A DNA stretch of 64,000 nt. It comes from Inquilinus sp052113205 (GTDB lineage: Bacteria > Pseudomonadota > Alphaproteobacteria > DSM-16000 > Inquilinaceae). The position numbers were made by a program, and so were the translations under genes. The stretch spans positions 22,903 through 86,902 of the forward strand of contig NZ_JBFRCU010000020.1 in assembly GCF_052113205.1 (NCBI RefSeq), given 5' to 3'. Positions 44,239-53,359 of this stretch are shown one piece after another. Under the pieces are notes generated by a model, which worked only from the letters and a program-made list of their open reading frames with translations, was not told where the DNA came from and ran no database searches. Each line of letters begins with the position of its first letter. Position 1 is the stretch's first letter.

Positions 44239-45297
44239 CTACAGCTTGGGGCCGAGATGGATGCCCATCAGGGCCTCTGCCGTCTCTCGGCGTCCCTGGC
44301 TGATCTTGCGCAGCACGCGTGGCGCGAAGTTCGCTGCCGTGAATTTTGGGCCGTCCTTCGTCCGGACTCGCCGGCCGAGCCAAGCCAAGGCACCTGCGAC
44401 TCGCAACGGCTTGGCCAGACGCGGGTGCCGGATCTGGACCATCCGCCGCCAGTGCTGGATCCTTGGCATGGCGCGCCGGCACAGGGCTTCGGGAATTGGG
44501 ACCCGGAACAACTCGCGCAGCGTCAGCAACTGCGTCTCGAATGCGTTTTGCCGCAAGCGGCCTGACAGGATGCGGGAAAGATGGAGCCAGTCGACGCCCT
44601 GCGGGCTTTTGGCAAGTCCGACCAGATCATGAAGGTGGCGCAGATCGGTGGTGCCGCGCCAATAATCCCCGTCCTTGATCTGGTCGTGCACGATCAGGTT
44701 TAGCGCCCGGAGGGTCGGTGACGGCAGCCGGGCCCGGGCGGCATCGCAGGTGACGGACGAGAAATTCGCGGCGTCCATGATGGATGAGCCGTACGAACCG
44801 GATACGGTTCCGGTGCCATGCAGTTCGAGCATTCCTGCATCCTGCGGACGAAAGAAGCCATGCTGCCCCTCTGCGCGGTAGCCCAGCTCAGCGAGGACGA
44901 TGATCGCGACCGGCTTCTCGGCTTCGTCGACCAGCAGATCCAGATCGCTCATCATCCGGGCGCCAAGTTCTCGCTCGGCGGTGGAGAAGATGATTCCCGC
45001 CCCTTTCAGCAGGATCGGCTGAATGCCCGACCGGTTCAGGGCGGCAACGGCCTCGAGCAACTGGCCCCGCAGGAGGATGTTGCGTTGCCGGTTGCGATCA
45101 TGAATGAACCCGAGATAATCGCGCGCATCGGCGGGCAGGCACGATAGACCGCCACAGCTGTCGAGGGCGACGAACAGCGCCGGCGTCATCCAGCAGCGGT
45201 TGGCGACTTCGATCACCGAGAACCACTCCGCGTCCGCCGGCGGCGCCCCGCGCAAGGCCGAGATCAGCGCATCCAAAGGCGTTCCGCTCATCCGCAT
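44239..45297 (-). CDS. Nucleotidyltransferase family protein (NTP_transf_5-like)
   Basis: A 352-residue protein with the catalytic pattern of the PF14907-type nucleotidyltransferases: LLKGAG (96-101), then ARMMSDLDLLVDE with metal-binding Asp118 and Asp120, and the following strand GTGTVSG. Proteins of this kind occur in RiPP clusters next to HPr-kinase-like enzymes. Its start overlaps the end of the PqqD-HprK gene by 10 bp, so both are cotranscribed from the peptide gene upstream. Base usage looks less GC-rich than in the surrounding genes, suggesting acquisition. What it transfers is unknown. Confidence 0.85.
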   Translation of the reverse strand: MRMSGTPLDALISALRGAPPADAEWFSVIEVANRCWMTPALFVALDSCGGLSCLPADARDYLGFIHDRNRQRNILLRGQLLEAVAALNRSGIQPILLKGAGIIFSTAERELGARMMSDLDLLVDEAEKPVAIIVLAELGYRAEGQHGFFRPQDAGMLELHGTGTVSGSYGSSIMDAANFSSVTCDAARARLPSPTLRALNLIVHDQIKDGDYWRGTTDLRHLHDLVGLAKSPQGVDWLHLSRILSGRLRQNAFETQLLTLRELFRVPIPEALCRRAMPRIQHWRRMVQIRHPRLAKPLRVAGALAWLGRRVRTKDGPKFTAANFAPRVLRKISQGRRETAEALMGIHLGPKL

Positions 45298-46442
45298 GCT
45301 CGCTGCAGTTCGACGATCGCATCGTCGAGGCCGGCATAGGTCAGGCTGAAGCAGCCCGCGCCCGCCATCGCCTCGGCCAGCAGGCCGAACGCCAGTGCGG
45401 AAAGCCGTTGACCGGGGGCGGTCGCCTCAGCCAGCAGGGCCCGCATCGCCTCGATCCGATCCACGGGCGTCAGCACCGCCGGCCCATCGGACTGGCGGCG
45501 AAGCAGCACCACCCATCCCAGGCGCAACGGCGCCGTCACCGGCGGGGCTGCGGGCGGCAGATAGCGGACATGCTGGTTGTCGCACCGACGAAAGATTCTC
45601 AGCTGTTCGAGATCTGGCCGGATGCCGGATATCAGAGGCCAAGCGCCCGATTTGACCGAGGCGGCGAACGGCACGCCCCCCACTTGACCGGTCGACATCA
45701 GGAGGGCGATGTCGTCGCCGGCGAAAGCGAAGCCGCATTGCGCCAGGGCCATCGTCAGCGTCGTCTTGCCCGCGCCCGGTTCGCCGCACAGGAGCAGCAT
45801 CCGCCCATGACGCGCCAGCGTCGCAGCGTGGATCGCAACCGAATAGTCGGCGTAAGCGAGGACATCCTCTGTCAGCTGGGCCTTCAGAGCCGGCACGATT
45901 TCATCGGCGTCGTAGGTTCCGATCTCCTGCCCACAGGACCACAATCGAAACAGGTCCCCCTCCGCCTCGGTTGAAAGCGAAAGGGCGATGGGCGGGCCGC
46001 CCGAGGGCGGGGCTTCAGCTTGCAGATGGGCAAAAGCCGGGGCTGCCAGCTCGGCCAATACCTCGCTTGCGTGCCGCAGCTCAATCGACAGCCCGGCGAG
46101 ATGAAGGAACTGTCGCCGATCATCCGGCTCGATCGCCATGGACGCGGCAGGATATGCGCCGGTGCAGACGATGAGGCCGAGCCGGCGCCAGTCGGACAGC
46201 ATATCCCGCATATAGCCTTCGGCGGCCTCGGCCGGGATATCGAGATCCACCAGCCGGCCGGCAACGACCGCCGGCGAATCGCCTTCTTCCAGACGGCACC
46301 AGATATAGGCCGCCGTGTCATTCAGCTCGAAAATCTCTTGCCGCGCCTCGCTGAACAGCAGGTTCCGCCGGCCCATCACGGCAAACGCCATCCCCGCTGC
46401 GATGACAGGATCCGCCGGCGCGGCGTCGCTTACGACGACCAT
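45288..46442 (-). CDS. PqqD-domain/HPr-kinase-like fusion protein
   Basis: A 384-residue fusion. Residues about 12-95 form a PqqD-type peptide-recognition domain (RQEIFELNDTAAYIW, then a helix and DWRRLGLIV). Residues about 115-384 are an HprK-related kinase: P-loop GEPGAGKT at 220-227, GDD at 242-244, and a GVPFAASVKSGAW segment. HprK-like enzymes in lasso-peptide clusters phosphorylate the precursor, and PqqD domains bind leader peptides, so this protein probably recognises and phosphorylates a peptide such as the one encoded at 46565-46741. The ATG at 46442 is chosen as family start; a G-run 11 nt upstream is a weak ribosome site. Confidence 0.85.
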   Translation of the reverse strand: MVVVSDAAPADPVIAAGMAFAVMGRRNLLFSEARQEIFELNDTAAYIWCRLEEGDSPAVVAGRLVDLDIPAEAAEGYMRDMLSDWRRLGLIVCTGAYPAASMAIEPDDRRQFLHLAGLSIELRHASEVLAELAAPAFAHLQAEAPPSGGPPIALSLSTEAEGDLFRLWSCGQEIGTYDADEIVPALKAQLTEDVLAYADYSVAIHAATLARHGRMLLLCGEPGAGKTTLTMALAQCGFAFAGDDIALLMSTGQVGGVPFAASVKSGAWPLISGIRPDLEQLRIFRRCDNQHVRYLPPAAPPVTAPLRLGWVVLLRRQSDGPAVLTPVDRIEAMRALLAEATAPGQRLSALAFGLLAEAMAGAGCFSLTYAGLDDAIVELQRACG

Positions 46443-46564
46443 GTCCGCTGATACCCCCCGATCGGATCGGCCTAAAGACAGGCCGGAATCACGGCGATGG
46501 GCCACGTCGGACCAGGAGGAGGTCCGGCGTGGCCCGACCAGCCGCAATCACGACGCGGTTGTCG

Positions 46565-46741
46565 TCACTTGGGCTTCTTTTTTCCGCCCGATTTCGCGAT
46601 CGCTTGTGAAGACAGGCTGGTCGACAGGAGCATCGTGACCGCGGGCGGCGTAATGACGGCGAAGCGGCCGCATTTGGCAAGGAAGGCGCGTCGATCGCCT
46701 GTCGTATCGATCGGTGAAGATGTTTCGGGATGTTCTGCCAT
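46565..46741 (-). CDS. 58-residue Tat-like small protein, putative substrate of the kinase system
   Basis: A short gene with CGGAGGGGG 9 nt before its ATG at 46741, so it is well supported as translated. The product has a twin-arginine-like signal (TGDRRAFLAKCGRFAVITPP), a hydrophobic segment (PPAVTMLLSTSLSSQAIA) and a possible cleavage after AIA, leaving only KSGGKKKPK. It lies 122 bp upstream of the PqqD-HprK gene on the same strand and is the first gene of the cassette. It could be a modified peptide, with Ser51 of KSGG a possible phosphorylation site, or a tiny exported anchor. Role inferred from context only. Confidence 0.7.
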   Translation of the reverse strand: MAEHPETSSPIDTTGDRRAFLAKCGRFAVITPPAVTMLLSTSLSSQAIAKSGGKKKPK

Positions 46742-46925
46742 GATCGTCAGCCCCCTCCGTATTGTTAATCAAGCAAGAGGCTAGATACAAAGCAGCCGGT
46801 GAACAATTCGAACATTCAGTAGCAGTTGTCGGCCAGCCATTTCATGCTTTCGGTGGAACCGACACGCCGCTGAAAGGCGTAGCGGCCAGGCAGGCGGCAC
46901 TATCGAAGGGAACGATCGGGCCTGT

Positions 46926-47030
46926 TATCGCGACGCCTGGTTCATCAGCTTCACCGCTGATTACGTGGTCGGCGTCTGAGTCGGCAACGACGACGGCACG
47001 CCGATGGACAAGGTGACCGGCGGCAGCCTG
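46926..47030 (+). pseudogene. Broken 105-bp copy of the PBP1A transpeptidase region
   Basis: This stretch matches 43765-43869 of the PBP1A gene at 100 of 105 positions (YRDAWFISFTADYVVGV, stop, VGNDDGTPMDKVTGGSL). One change turns the Trp codon TGG into TGA. Nothing on either side resembles PBP1A. It is in the same orientation as the parent and lies on the far side of the nucleotidyltransferase-kinase-peptide cassette, so the cassette is bracketed by direct repeats. The remaining gap 46742-47125 has no other gene; the peptide gene promoter should lie near 46745-46790. Confidence 0.9.
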
Positions 47031-47125
47031 CGATGGCAGGTGCAGAATGGCGCCAATTGGCGAGGATTCCGATGATCCTGCCTCTCCACCGGAACCGGGA
47101 TCGGCCGCGCCTCATTAGGCTTGGC

Positions 47126-47959
47126 ATGCGTCTGCGAATTCTCACGCTCAACGTCTGGAACGATGAAGGCGACCCGCGTCGTCTCGACCGCATCAACCGC
47201 GAGTTGCGCACGCTTGCCCCAGACCTGGTCGCCCTGCAGGAGGTGATCCAGACCACGGAACGCAACCAGCTCGATGTCCTGCTGGACGGCACGGGCCTGC
47301 ACGGAACACACCAGGCCCGGCTCACGGCGGTTGCTCCGCCGTACGCCGAACGCTATGGCGGCAGCGCCGTCGCAACCCGATGGCCCCACCAGGTCGTCGA
47401 GATGCTCGACCTGCGCCAATCCGACGCCCTGGATGTTCCCTGGTGCTCCCTGGCCGTGACGGTCCCGATCCCCGGCGAAGGAAAACTGCTTTTCATCGCG
47501 GCCACCGCCGCGTGGCGCCTGGACGCGGAAGCAGCCCGGGAGCGACAGGCCGTCGCGCTCACCGATCTCGACGCCCGTCATCGGCAAGCCCTTCCCACCA
47601 TTATTGCCGGTGACTTCAACGCCTCCCCAGACGCAGCCAGCATCCGCTTTTTGACCGGCCTCCAGTCGATCGGCGGGCGCAGCGTTCGATATCATGACGC
47701 CTGGGCCGTCGCCGGAAAGGGACCGGGCCATACCTGGACGGCCGACAATCCGAACGCCAAGTCCGGGATTGATCAGATCGTGCGGCAGCCGGACTATCGC
47801 CGGAGATTCGATTACGTGTTCGTCGGATCCTGGCACGCGCACCCGAAGGCGCATTGCCACATCGAGACGGCCGCCCTGGCCTTCGACCACCCCGCCGATG
47901 GCATCTGGGCCAGCGATCATTTCGGCGTCGTGGTCGACGTAGAGGTCGGCAACGGTTGA
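47126..47959 (+). CDS. Endonuclease/exonuclease/phosphatase (EEP) family hydrolase
   Basis: A 277-residue EEP-fold hydrolase, cytoplasmic as written. The family motifs are complete: LNVWNDEGD, LVALQEV (Glu39), IIAGDFNASPD, FDYVFVGSW and SDHFGVVVD. It hydrolyses a phosphodiester or phosphomonoester; the target could be nucleic acid, lipid or a small phosphate. The ATG at 47126 is chosen since it begins the first motif strand (MRLRILTLNVW). It lies next to the foreign-looking cassette, 95 bp after the PBP1A fragment. Confidence 0.9.
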   Translation: MRLRILTLNVWNDEGDPRRLDRINRELRTLAPDLVALQEVIQTTERNQLDVLLDGTGLHGTHQARLTAVAPPYAERYGGSAVATRWPHQVVEMLDLRQSDALDVPWCSLAVTVPIPGEGKLLFIAATAAWRLDAEAARERQAVALTDLDARHRQALPTIIAGDFNASPDAASIRFLTGLQSIGGRSVRYHDAWAVAGKGPGHTWTADNPNAKSGIDQIVRQPDYRRRFDYVFVGSWHAHPKAHCHIETAALAFDHPADGIWASDHFGVVVDVEVGNG

Positions 47960-48214
47960 TTCGGGCTGCACATGGAGCGGGTCTCAGCCGCTGATGGCCG
48001 GAGTTCAATTTTGCCTGGATCGCCGATGGACTGCACCCCGGGCTGAGACAGAAGAATTAGCGTGGCACGCCGGCGCCGCCGGAGACGCTGGATGGCCACG
48101 CCCCTTCGGGGCTCGCCATGACGGGTGAGGGTGGGCGGCAACCAAGAGTTCTCTGTTTGTTTTTGATGTGATGCCGCATCGCGTGGCATGATTCAGGCAC
48201 AGTCGAAGAGTTGC

Positions 48215-48245
48215 GCCCGCCCGGCACTGCCGTGGCGGGCTTTTT
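48215..48245 (+). terminator. Rho-independent terminator
   Basis: GCCCGCC (48215-48221) pairs with GGCGGGC (48234-48240), followed by TTTTT. It ends transcripts coming from the left; the nearest + strand gene is the EEP hydrolase 255 bp upstream, though it could be left from the prophage. The rest of 47960-48278 holds no recognisable gene. Confidence 0.8.
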
Positions 48246-48278
48246 CGTGGAGGCCGGAATGGAGGAGGGTGTTATCGC

Positions 48279-48491
48279 GTGGGCCGTGGAGGTCCGGCCG
48301 ACGAGCTGACGCTGTACAGCTATCGCACCAACCCGAAGACCGGAGAGATCCTGGCCGAGCTGGAGGACCGCGAGAACCACGCCATCGACGCGCTGCGCTA
48401 TGCCCTGGAAGGACAGAGGAGCGGCAGCACCTACGATAGCAGCATGCGCTGGGTGGGGACGCTGGGGACGCCGGTCTGGGGGTGGCGCTGA
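48279..48491 (+). pseudogene. C-terminal remnant of a phage terminase large subunit
   Basis: The 70-codon frame encodes ELTLYSYRTNPKTGEILAEL then EDRENHAIDALRYALEG, the last part of terminase large subunits, where DxxNHxIDAxRYA closes the nuclease domain. The ATPase and most of the nuclease are missing and no other phage gene is near. It is read as a decayed prophage remnant beside the PBP1A fragment. Confidence 0.75.
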
Positions 48492-48512
48492 GGGGGGGCG
48501 CGGCCGGCGCCG

Positions 48513-49001
48513 CTATTGCAGGATGACCACGGCTTCGACCTCGAACAGCATGGGATCGACGGCAAGCTTGGGCACGGGAATCAGGGTCTGCGCCGGCAGC
48601 GCCGGGCCGAACATCTCCTTCACCGCCTGGGTCAGCACCCCGAGCTTGGCCATGTCGTGATCGACCACGAAGACCGTGAGCTTGGCGACCTGGTCCGGCC
48701 TGGCGCCGAGCGCATCGAGGGCGGTGTGCAGATTGGCATAGGCCTGCCTGACCTGGACGGCGAAGTCCGGCGACAAGCCTCCCGTGCTGTCCTGGCCGCC
48801 CTGTCCGGAGATGTAGGCCACCCGGGCTCCGGGAGGCGTGATCACGGCGGTGCTGTAGCCGTTCGGCGACGGGTCGTAGAGGGTCTTCGGATTGACGATG
48901 GTCAGCGTGTGATCGGCCGCATCGGCCGTGGTCGCAGCGGGAACCGCCATGGTCATGATGATGAACCCTCCGATCAGCAAATGATTGATTGCGTGTGGCA
49001 T
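48513..49001 (-). CDS. Secreted RidA-family protein
   Basis: A 162-residue RidA-fold protein with an N-terminal signal peptide (MPHAINHLLIGGFIIMTMAV, cleavage near TADA), so it should act in the periplasm. The core reads VAYISGQGGQDSTGG ... KLTVFVVDHDMAKL ... LAVDPMLFEVEAVVIL. The canonical arginine is missing (PAQTL in place of PARTV), so deamination of imines is unlikely. It is divergent from a TetR regulator with a long operator between them. Function unknown. Confidence 0.87.
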   Translation of the reverse strand: MPHAINHLLIGGFIIMTMAVPAATTADAADHTLTIVNPKTLYDPSPNGYSTAVITPPGARVAYISGQGGQDSTGGLSPDFAVQVRQAYANLHTALDALGARPDQVAKLTVFVVDHDMAKLGVLTQAVKEMFGPALPAQTLIPVPKLAVDPMLFEVEAVVILQ

Positions 49002-49076
49002 GATTTCTCTCGGCTGTGAGGACCTCGAGCACCCTCAAAGCCGTCGGGATCGAGCTTCGATCCATCGGCCATGCGG

Positions 49077-49126
49077 TTGACTCGTACAGCGTACGACCAA
49101 ATCGCATCGTACGATGTACGAGTCAA
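49077..49126. promoter_or_regulatory. Extended TetR operator between secreted ridA and tetR
   Basis: Two 20-bp arms (49077-49096 and 49107-49126) are reverse complements at 19 of 20 positions, separated by 10 bp. Each arm contains its own smaller palindrome (CGTACAGCGTACG and CGTACGATGTACG), so two operators are present. TTGACT at the left arm edge resembles a -35. Strong candidate for the adjacent TetR. Confidence 0.8.
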
Positions 49127-49192
49127 TTGCTCATCATCGACATTCGCCGCGTTGCCGGCCTAAATCGACGGTGTGACCAGCGAGGAGGATGG

Positions 49193-49888
49193 ATGGCAGC
49201 CAAGCGCAGCGGCACCGGGAGCAAGCGGCCTCGGCGGACCGGCGTGTCACTCCAGCCCGTGCCGGAGCCGCGCGGTGAGCCGCCGCTCTCCCTGGACCGC
49301 ATCGTGGCGACCGCGGTGGAGCTGCTGGACGCGCAGGGGGTCGACGGGCTGACGATGCGGCGGCTGGCCGATCGCCTCGGCGCGGGGGTGATGAGCCTGT
49401 ATTGGCACGTCGACAGCAAGGAAGGTGTGTTCGATCTGGCGCTCGACTCGGTGCTCGGCTATCGCGCGCCGCCGCAACCGGCCGAGCCTCAGGACTGGCG
49501 CGGGGACGTCGTTCACATGCTGGAAGACTGGCGCGCCAGCATGCTGCGCCACCCCTGGTCGGCATCGCTGCTGCCGCGCCGGGCGCTCGGCCCGAACATC
49601 CTCGGTCGCCTGGAGCTGCTGAGCCGGACCTTGTCCGGGGCCGGCGTGGCGGATGCAGATCTGAACGTCGCGATCTGGTCGCTGTGGAACTACGTGATGG
49701 GCGCCACCATCAGCCGGGCGAGCTTCGACCTCTCGGACGACGACAGGGCCGCCGCGCAGCAGCGCCTTGCAGGTCTCGGCGAACGCACCCCGACGATCGA
49801 ACGCACGCGCCTGCTGCTGGACAACGACTGGGACGGCGCCTTCCGCAAAGGCCTCGACCTCCTGCTCGATGGCCTCGCCCCGGGATAA
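49193..49888 (+). CDS. TetR family regulator (TetR_C-type ligand domain)
   Basis: A 231-residue regulator with a basic N-terminal extension (AAKRSGTGSKRPRRTG) and helix-turn-helix at about 40-85 (LLDAQGVDGLTMRRLADRLGAGVMSLYWHVDSKEGV). This matches the subgroup containing TetR(A)/TetR_C1. GAGGAGG lies 4-5 nt before the ATG. It is divergent from the secreted RidA gene and presumably binds the twin operator at 49077-49126. Confidence 0.92.
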   Translation: MAAKRSGTGSKRPRRTGVSLQPVPEPRGEPPLSLDRIVATAVELLDAQGVDGLTMRRLADRLGAGVMSLYWHVDSKEGVFDLALDSVLGYRAPPQPAEPQDWRGDVVHMLEDWRASMLRHPWSASLLPRRALGPNILGRLELLSRTLSGAGVADADLNVAIWSLWNYVMGATISRASFDLSDDDRAAAQQRLAGLGERTPTIERTRLLLDNDWDGAFRKGLDLLLDGLAPG

Positions 49889-50012
49889 GGCAGGCCTCCC
49901 TCTCCTGGATTGCCGTGGGCCTGATAATCTTGCCCGGAGAGCAATGTTTCGATTGCCCGGCAGCGAGGTGGACAGCGATGCTCCGCTCCGCTTCAGTCGA
50001 GGAACCCCTGCG

Positions 50013-50654
50013 ATGATCGTCAGCCCCACCGCCATGGCCGGCCTTGCCCTGATCGCGCTCGGCATGGTCTGCACCCCCGGGCCGAACATGGTCTACCTGC
50101 TGTCGCGCTCGATCCTGCAGGGCCGGCTGGCCGGGGCGATCTCGCTGGCCGGGGTGCTGGTCGGCATCCTCTGCTACATCCTGTGCACCGCGCTCGGCCT
50201 GACCGCTCTGATGCTGGCCGTGCCGCTGGCCTATGAGGCGGTGAAATGGGCCGGCGCCCTGTACCTGCTGTGGATGGCCTGGAACGCCGTGCGCCCCGGC
50301 GCCGGGTCGGCGCTGGAGCCGAGGAGCGACCTCAAGGTCGACCGCCCGGCCAAACTGTTCGCCATGGGCTTCCTGACCGCGCTCCTGAACCCGAAGATCG
50401 CGGTGTTCTACGTGTCGCTGCTGCCGCAGTTCATCGACCCGGAGCGCGGCCATGTGCTGCTGCAGGGCCTGGTGCTCGGCGGAACCCAGGCGGCGATCAG
50501 CTTCGGCGTCAACCTGATGATCGTGCTGGCGGCCGGCAGCATCGCCGCCTGGTTCGCCGCCCGTCCGTCCTGGCTGCGCGCCCAGCGCTGGATCATGGGC
50601 AGCCTGCTGGCCGGCTTCGCCGTGCGGCTGGCCTTCGACAAGCGGCCGGTCTGA
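50013..50654 (+). CDS. LysE/RhtB family amino acid exporter
   Basis: A 213-residue inner-membrane exporter with six hydrophobic helices. The family mark TPGPN is at 21-25, followed by YLLSRSILQGRLAG, and LNPKIAVFYVSLLPQF is the usual central motif. It probably exports an amino acid such as threonine or homoserine; specificity is not set. Placed after the TetR gene with a 124-bp gap. Confidence 0.93.
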   Translation: MIVSPTAMAGLALIALGMVCTPGPNMVYLLSRSILQGRLAGAISLAGVLVGILCYILCTALGLTALMLAVPLAYEAVKWAGALYLLWMAWNAVRPGAGSALEPRSDLKVDRPAKLFAMGFLTALLNPKIAVFYVSLLPQFIDPERGHVLLQGLVLGGTQAAISFGVNLMIVLAAGSIAAWFAARPSWLRAQRWIMGSLLAGFAVRLAFDKRPV

Positions 50655-50724
50655 GCCGAAGCGCGACATCACTGCCGCCGCCGCTATACTGCGTCCCCGA
50701 CCGACAGACGGATCCCGCTCCCGC

Positions 50725-51582
50725 ATGGCGACCGAGTCCCAGACCAGCACGACCGCGGGCATCGCCGCCGCCGCGCTGATGGCGGTCGGCTCGATGACGC
50801 TGGTCCAGCTCGGGGCCGCCCTGGCCAAGCCGACGCTGGAGAGCTTCGGCCCGCTGGGCACGACCTGGCTGCGGCTGGCCTGGGCGGCGCTGCTGCTGGC
50901 GGTGGTGACCCGGCCGAAGGTGCTGTCCTACAGCCGGGCGCAGTGGCGCGGCGCGATCCTGCTGGGCGCGGCGATGGCCGGCATGACGCTGTGCTACTTC
51001 CAGGCCGTGATCCGGATCCCGCTGGGCCTGGCCACGGCGATCGAGTTCCTCGGGCCGCTCGGGGTCGCGGCCTTCGGCATGCGCCGCGCCTGGCATGCGG
51101 TGTGGCCGGTCCTCGCTTTGGTCGGGGTGGTGCTGCTGGTGCATGACGGGTCGGACTGGACGGTCGACCCGGCCGGCGCCGGCTTCGCCCTCGGCGCCGG
51201 CCTCGGCTGGGCGGTCTACATCGTGCTGATGAAGCGGGTCGGCCAGGCCTTCACGGGGCTGCAGGGGCTGACCATGTCGCTGGCCGTCGCCGCGGTGGTC
51301 GCCACCCCGTGGGGGCTGGTGGAGAATGGCGGGCATATCCCGCTGCCGGTGCTGGGCATCACCATCGGCCTCGCCATCCTGGTGCCGCTGCTGCCTTACG
51401 CGCTGGAGATGATGGCCCTGCGGCGGATGCCGACCCGGGCCTTCGGCATCCTGATGAGCGCCGAGCCGGCGCTGGGCACGCTGATCGGCTTCGCCGTGCT
51501 CGGCCAGGCGCTCAGCCCCGCCCAGCTCGCCGGCATCGCTCTGGTGGTCGTCGCCAGCCTGGGTGCGGTGGCGGGGGAGTAG
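50725..51582 (+). CDS. EamA/DMT family exporter (RhtA-like)
   Basis: A 285-residue drug/metabolite transporter with ten hydrophobic helices in two EamA halves. IRIPLGLATAIEFLGPLGVA and SAEPALGTLIGFAVLGQALSPAQLAGIALVVVASLGA are typical of RhtA, the threonine/homoserine exporter. It sits 70 bp after the LysE-type exporter on the same strand, so the two may share a regulon. Confidence 0.92.
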   Translation: MATESQTSTTAGIAAAALMAVGSMTLVQLGAALAKPTLESFGPLGTTWLRLAWAALLLAVVTRPKVLSYSRAQWRGAILLGAAMAGMTLCYFQAVIRIPLGLATAIEFLGPLGVAAFGMRRAWHAVWPVLALVGVVLLVHDGSDWTVDPAGAGFALGAGLGWAVYIVLMKRVGQAFTGLQGLTMSLAVAAVVATPWGLVENGGHIPLPVLGITIGLAILVPLLPYALEMMALRRMPTRAFGILMSAEPALGTLIGFAVLGQALSPAQLAGIALVVVASLGAVAGE

Positions 51583-51630
51583 AGACCGCTCGAGAACAAG
51601 TGAGCCGATTGATGATCGGACTTCCACCCA

Positions 51631-51712
51631 ACTGTCATGCCCGGGCTTGACCCGGGCATCCAGAGACTGTCGACATCTTCTGGATTGCCGGGTCAAGCCC
51701 GGCAATGACAGT
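51631..51712. repeat. Interspersed inverted repeat (family 3, copy 2)
   Basis: Arms ACTGTCATGCCCGGGCTTGA and TCAAGCCCGGCAATGACAGT, matching the copy at 33841-33928. It lies in the gap between convergent eamA and xylB and could terminate both transcripts. Confidence 0.9.
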
Positions 51713-51760
51713 AAAAGAGTGACGTCTTTCTCTCTCGATCGTTATTTCTCGGACAATGTC

Positions 51761-53215
<1,455 letters not shown>

Positions 53216-53359
53216 GCCCATTCTCCCGATTGCGGCCTCAAGCTACGGAACCCGCCGGCCGGAGACAATGCGCGAGGCCGGCCTCTCCGTTGCAGCGGTA
53301 GCCGGTTTTTGCCGTGCTGACTGGCCAGCGACGGCGCGGGGGCTTATTCCAGGGGCATC

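Noticed and set aside
44239..46741. Full lasso-peptide cluster
   Set aside because: No asparagine-synthetase-like cyclase, no transglutaminase-like protease and no exporter beside the kinase and nucleotidyltransferase.
46548..46790. An 80-codon minus-strand frame overlapping the 58-residue peptide gene
   Set aside because: The peptide frame has the well-spaced Shine-Dalgarno and a signal-like sequence; the longer frame has neither.
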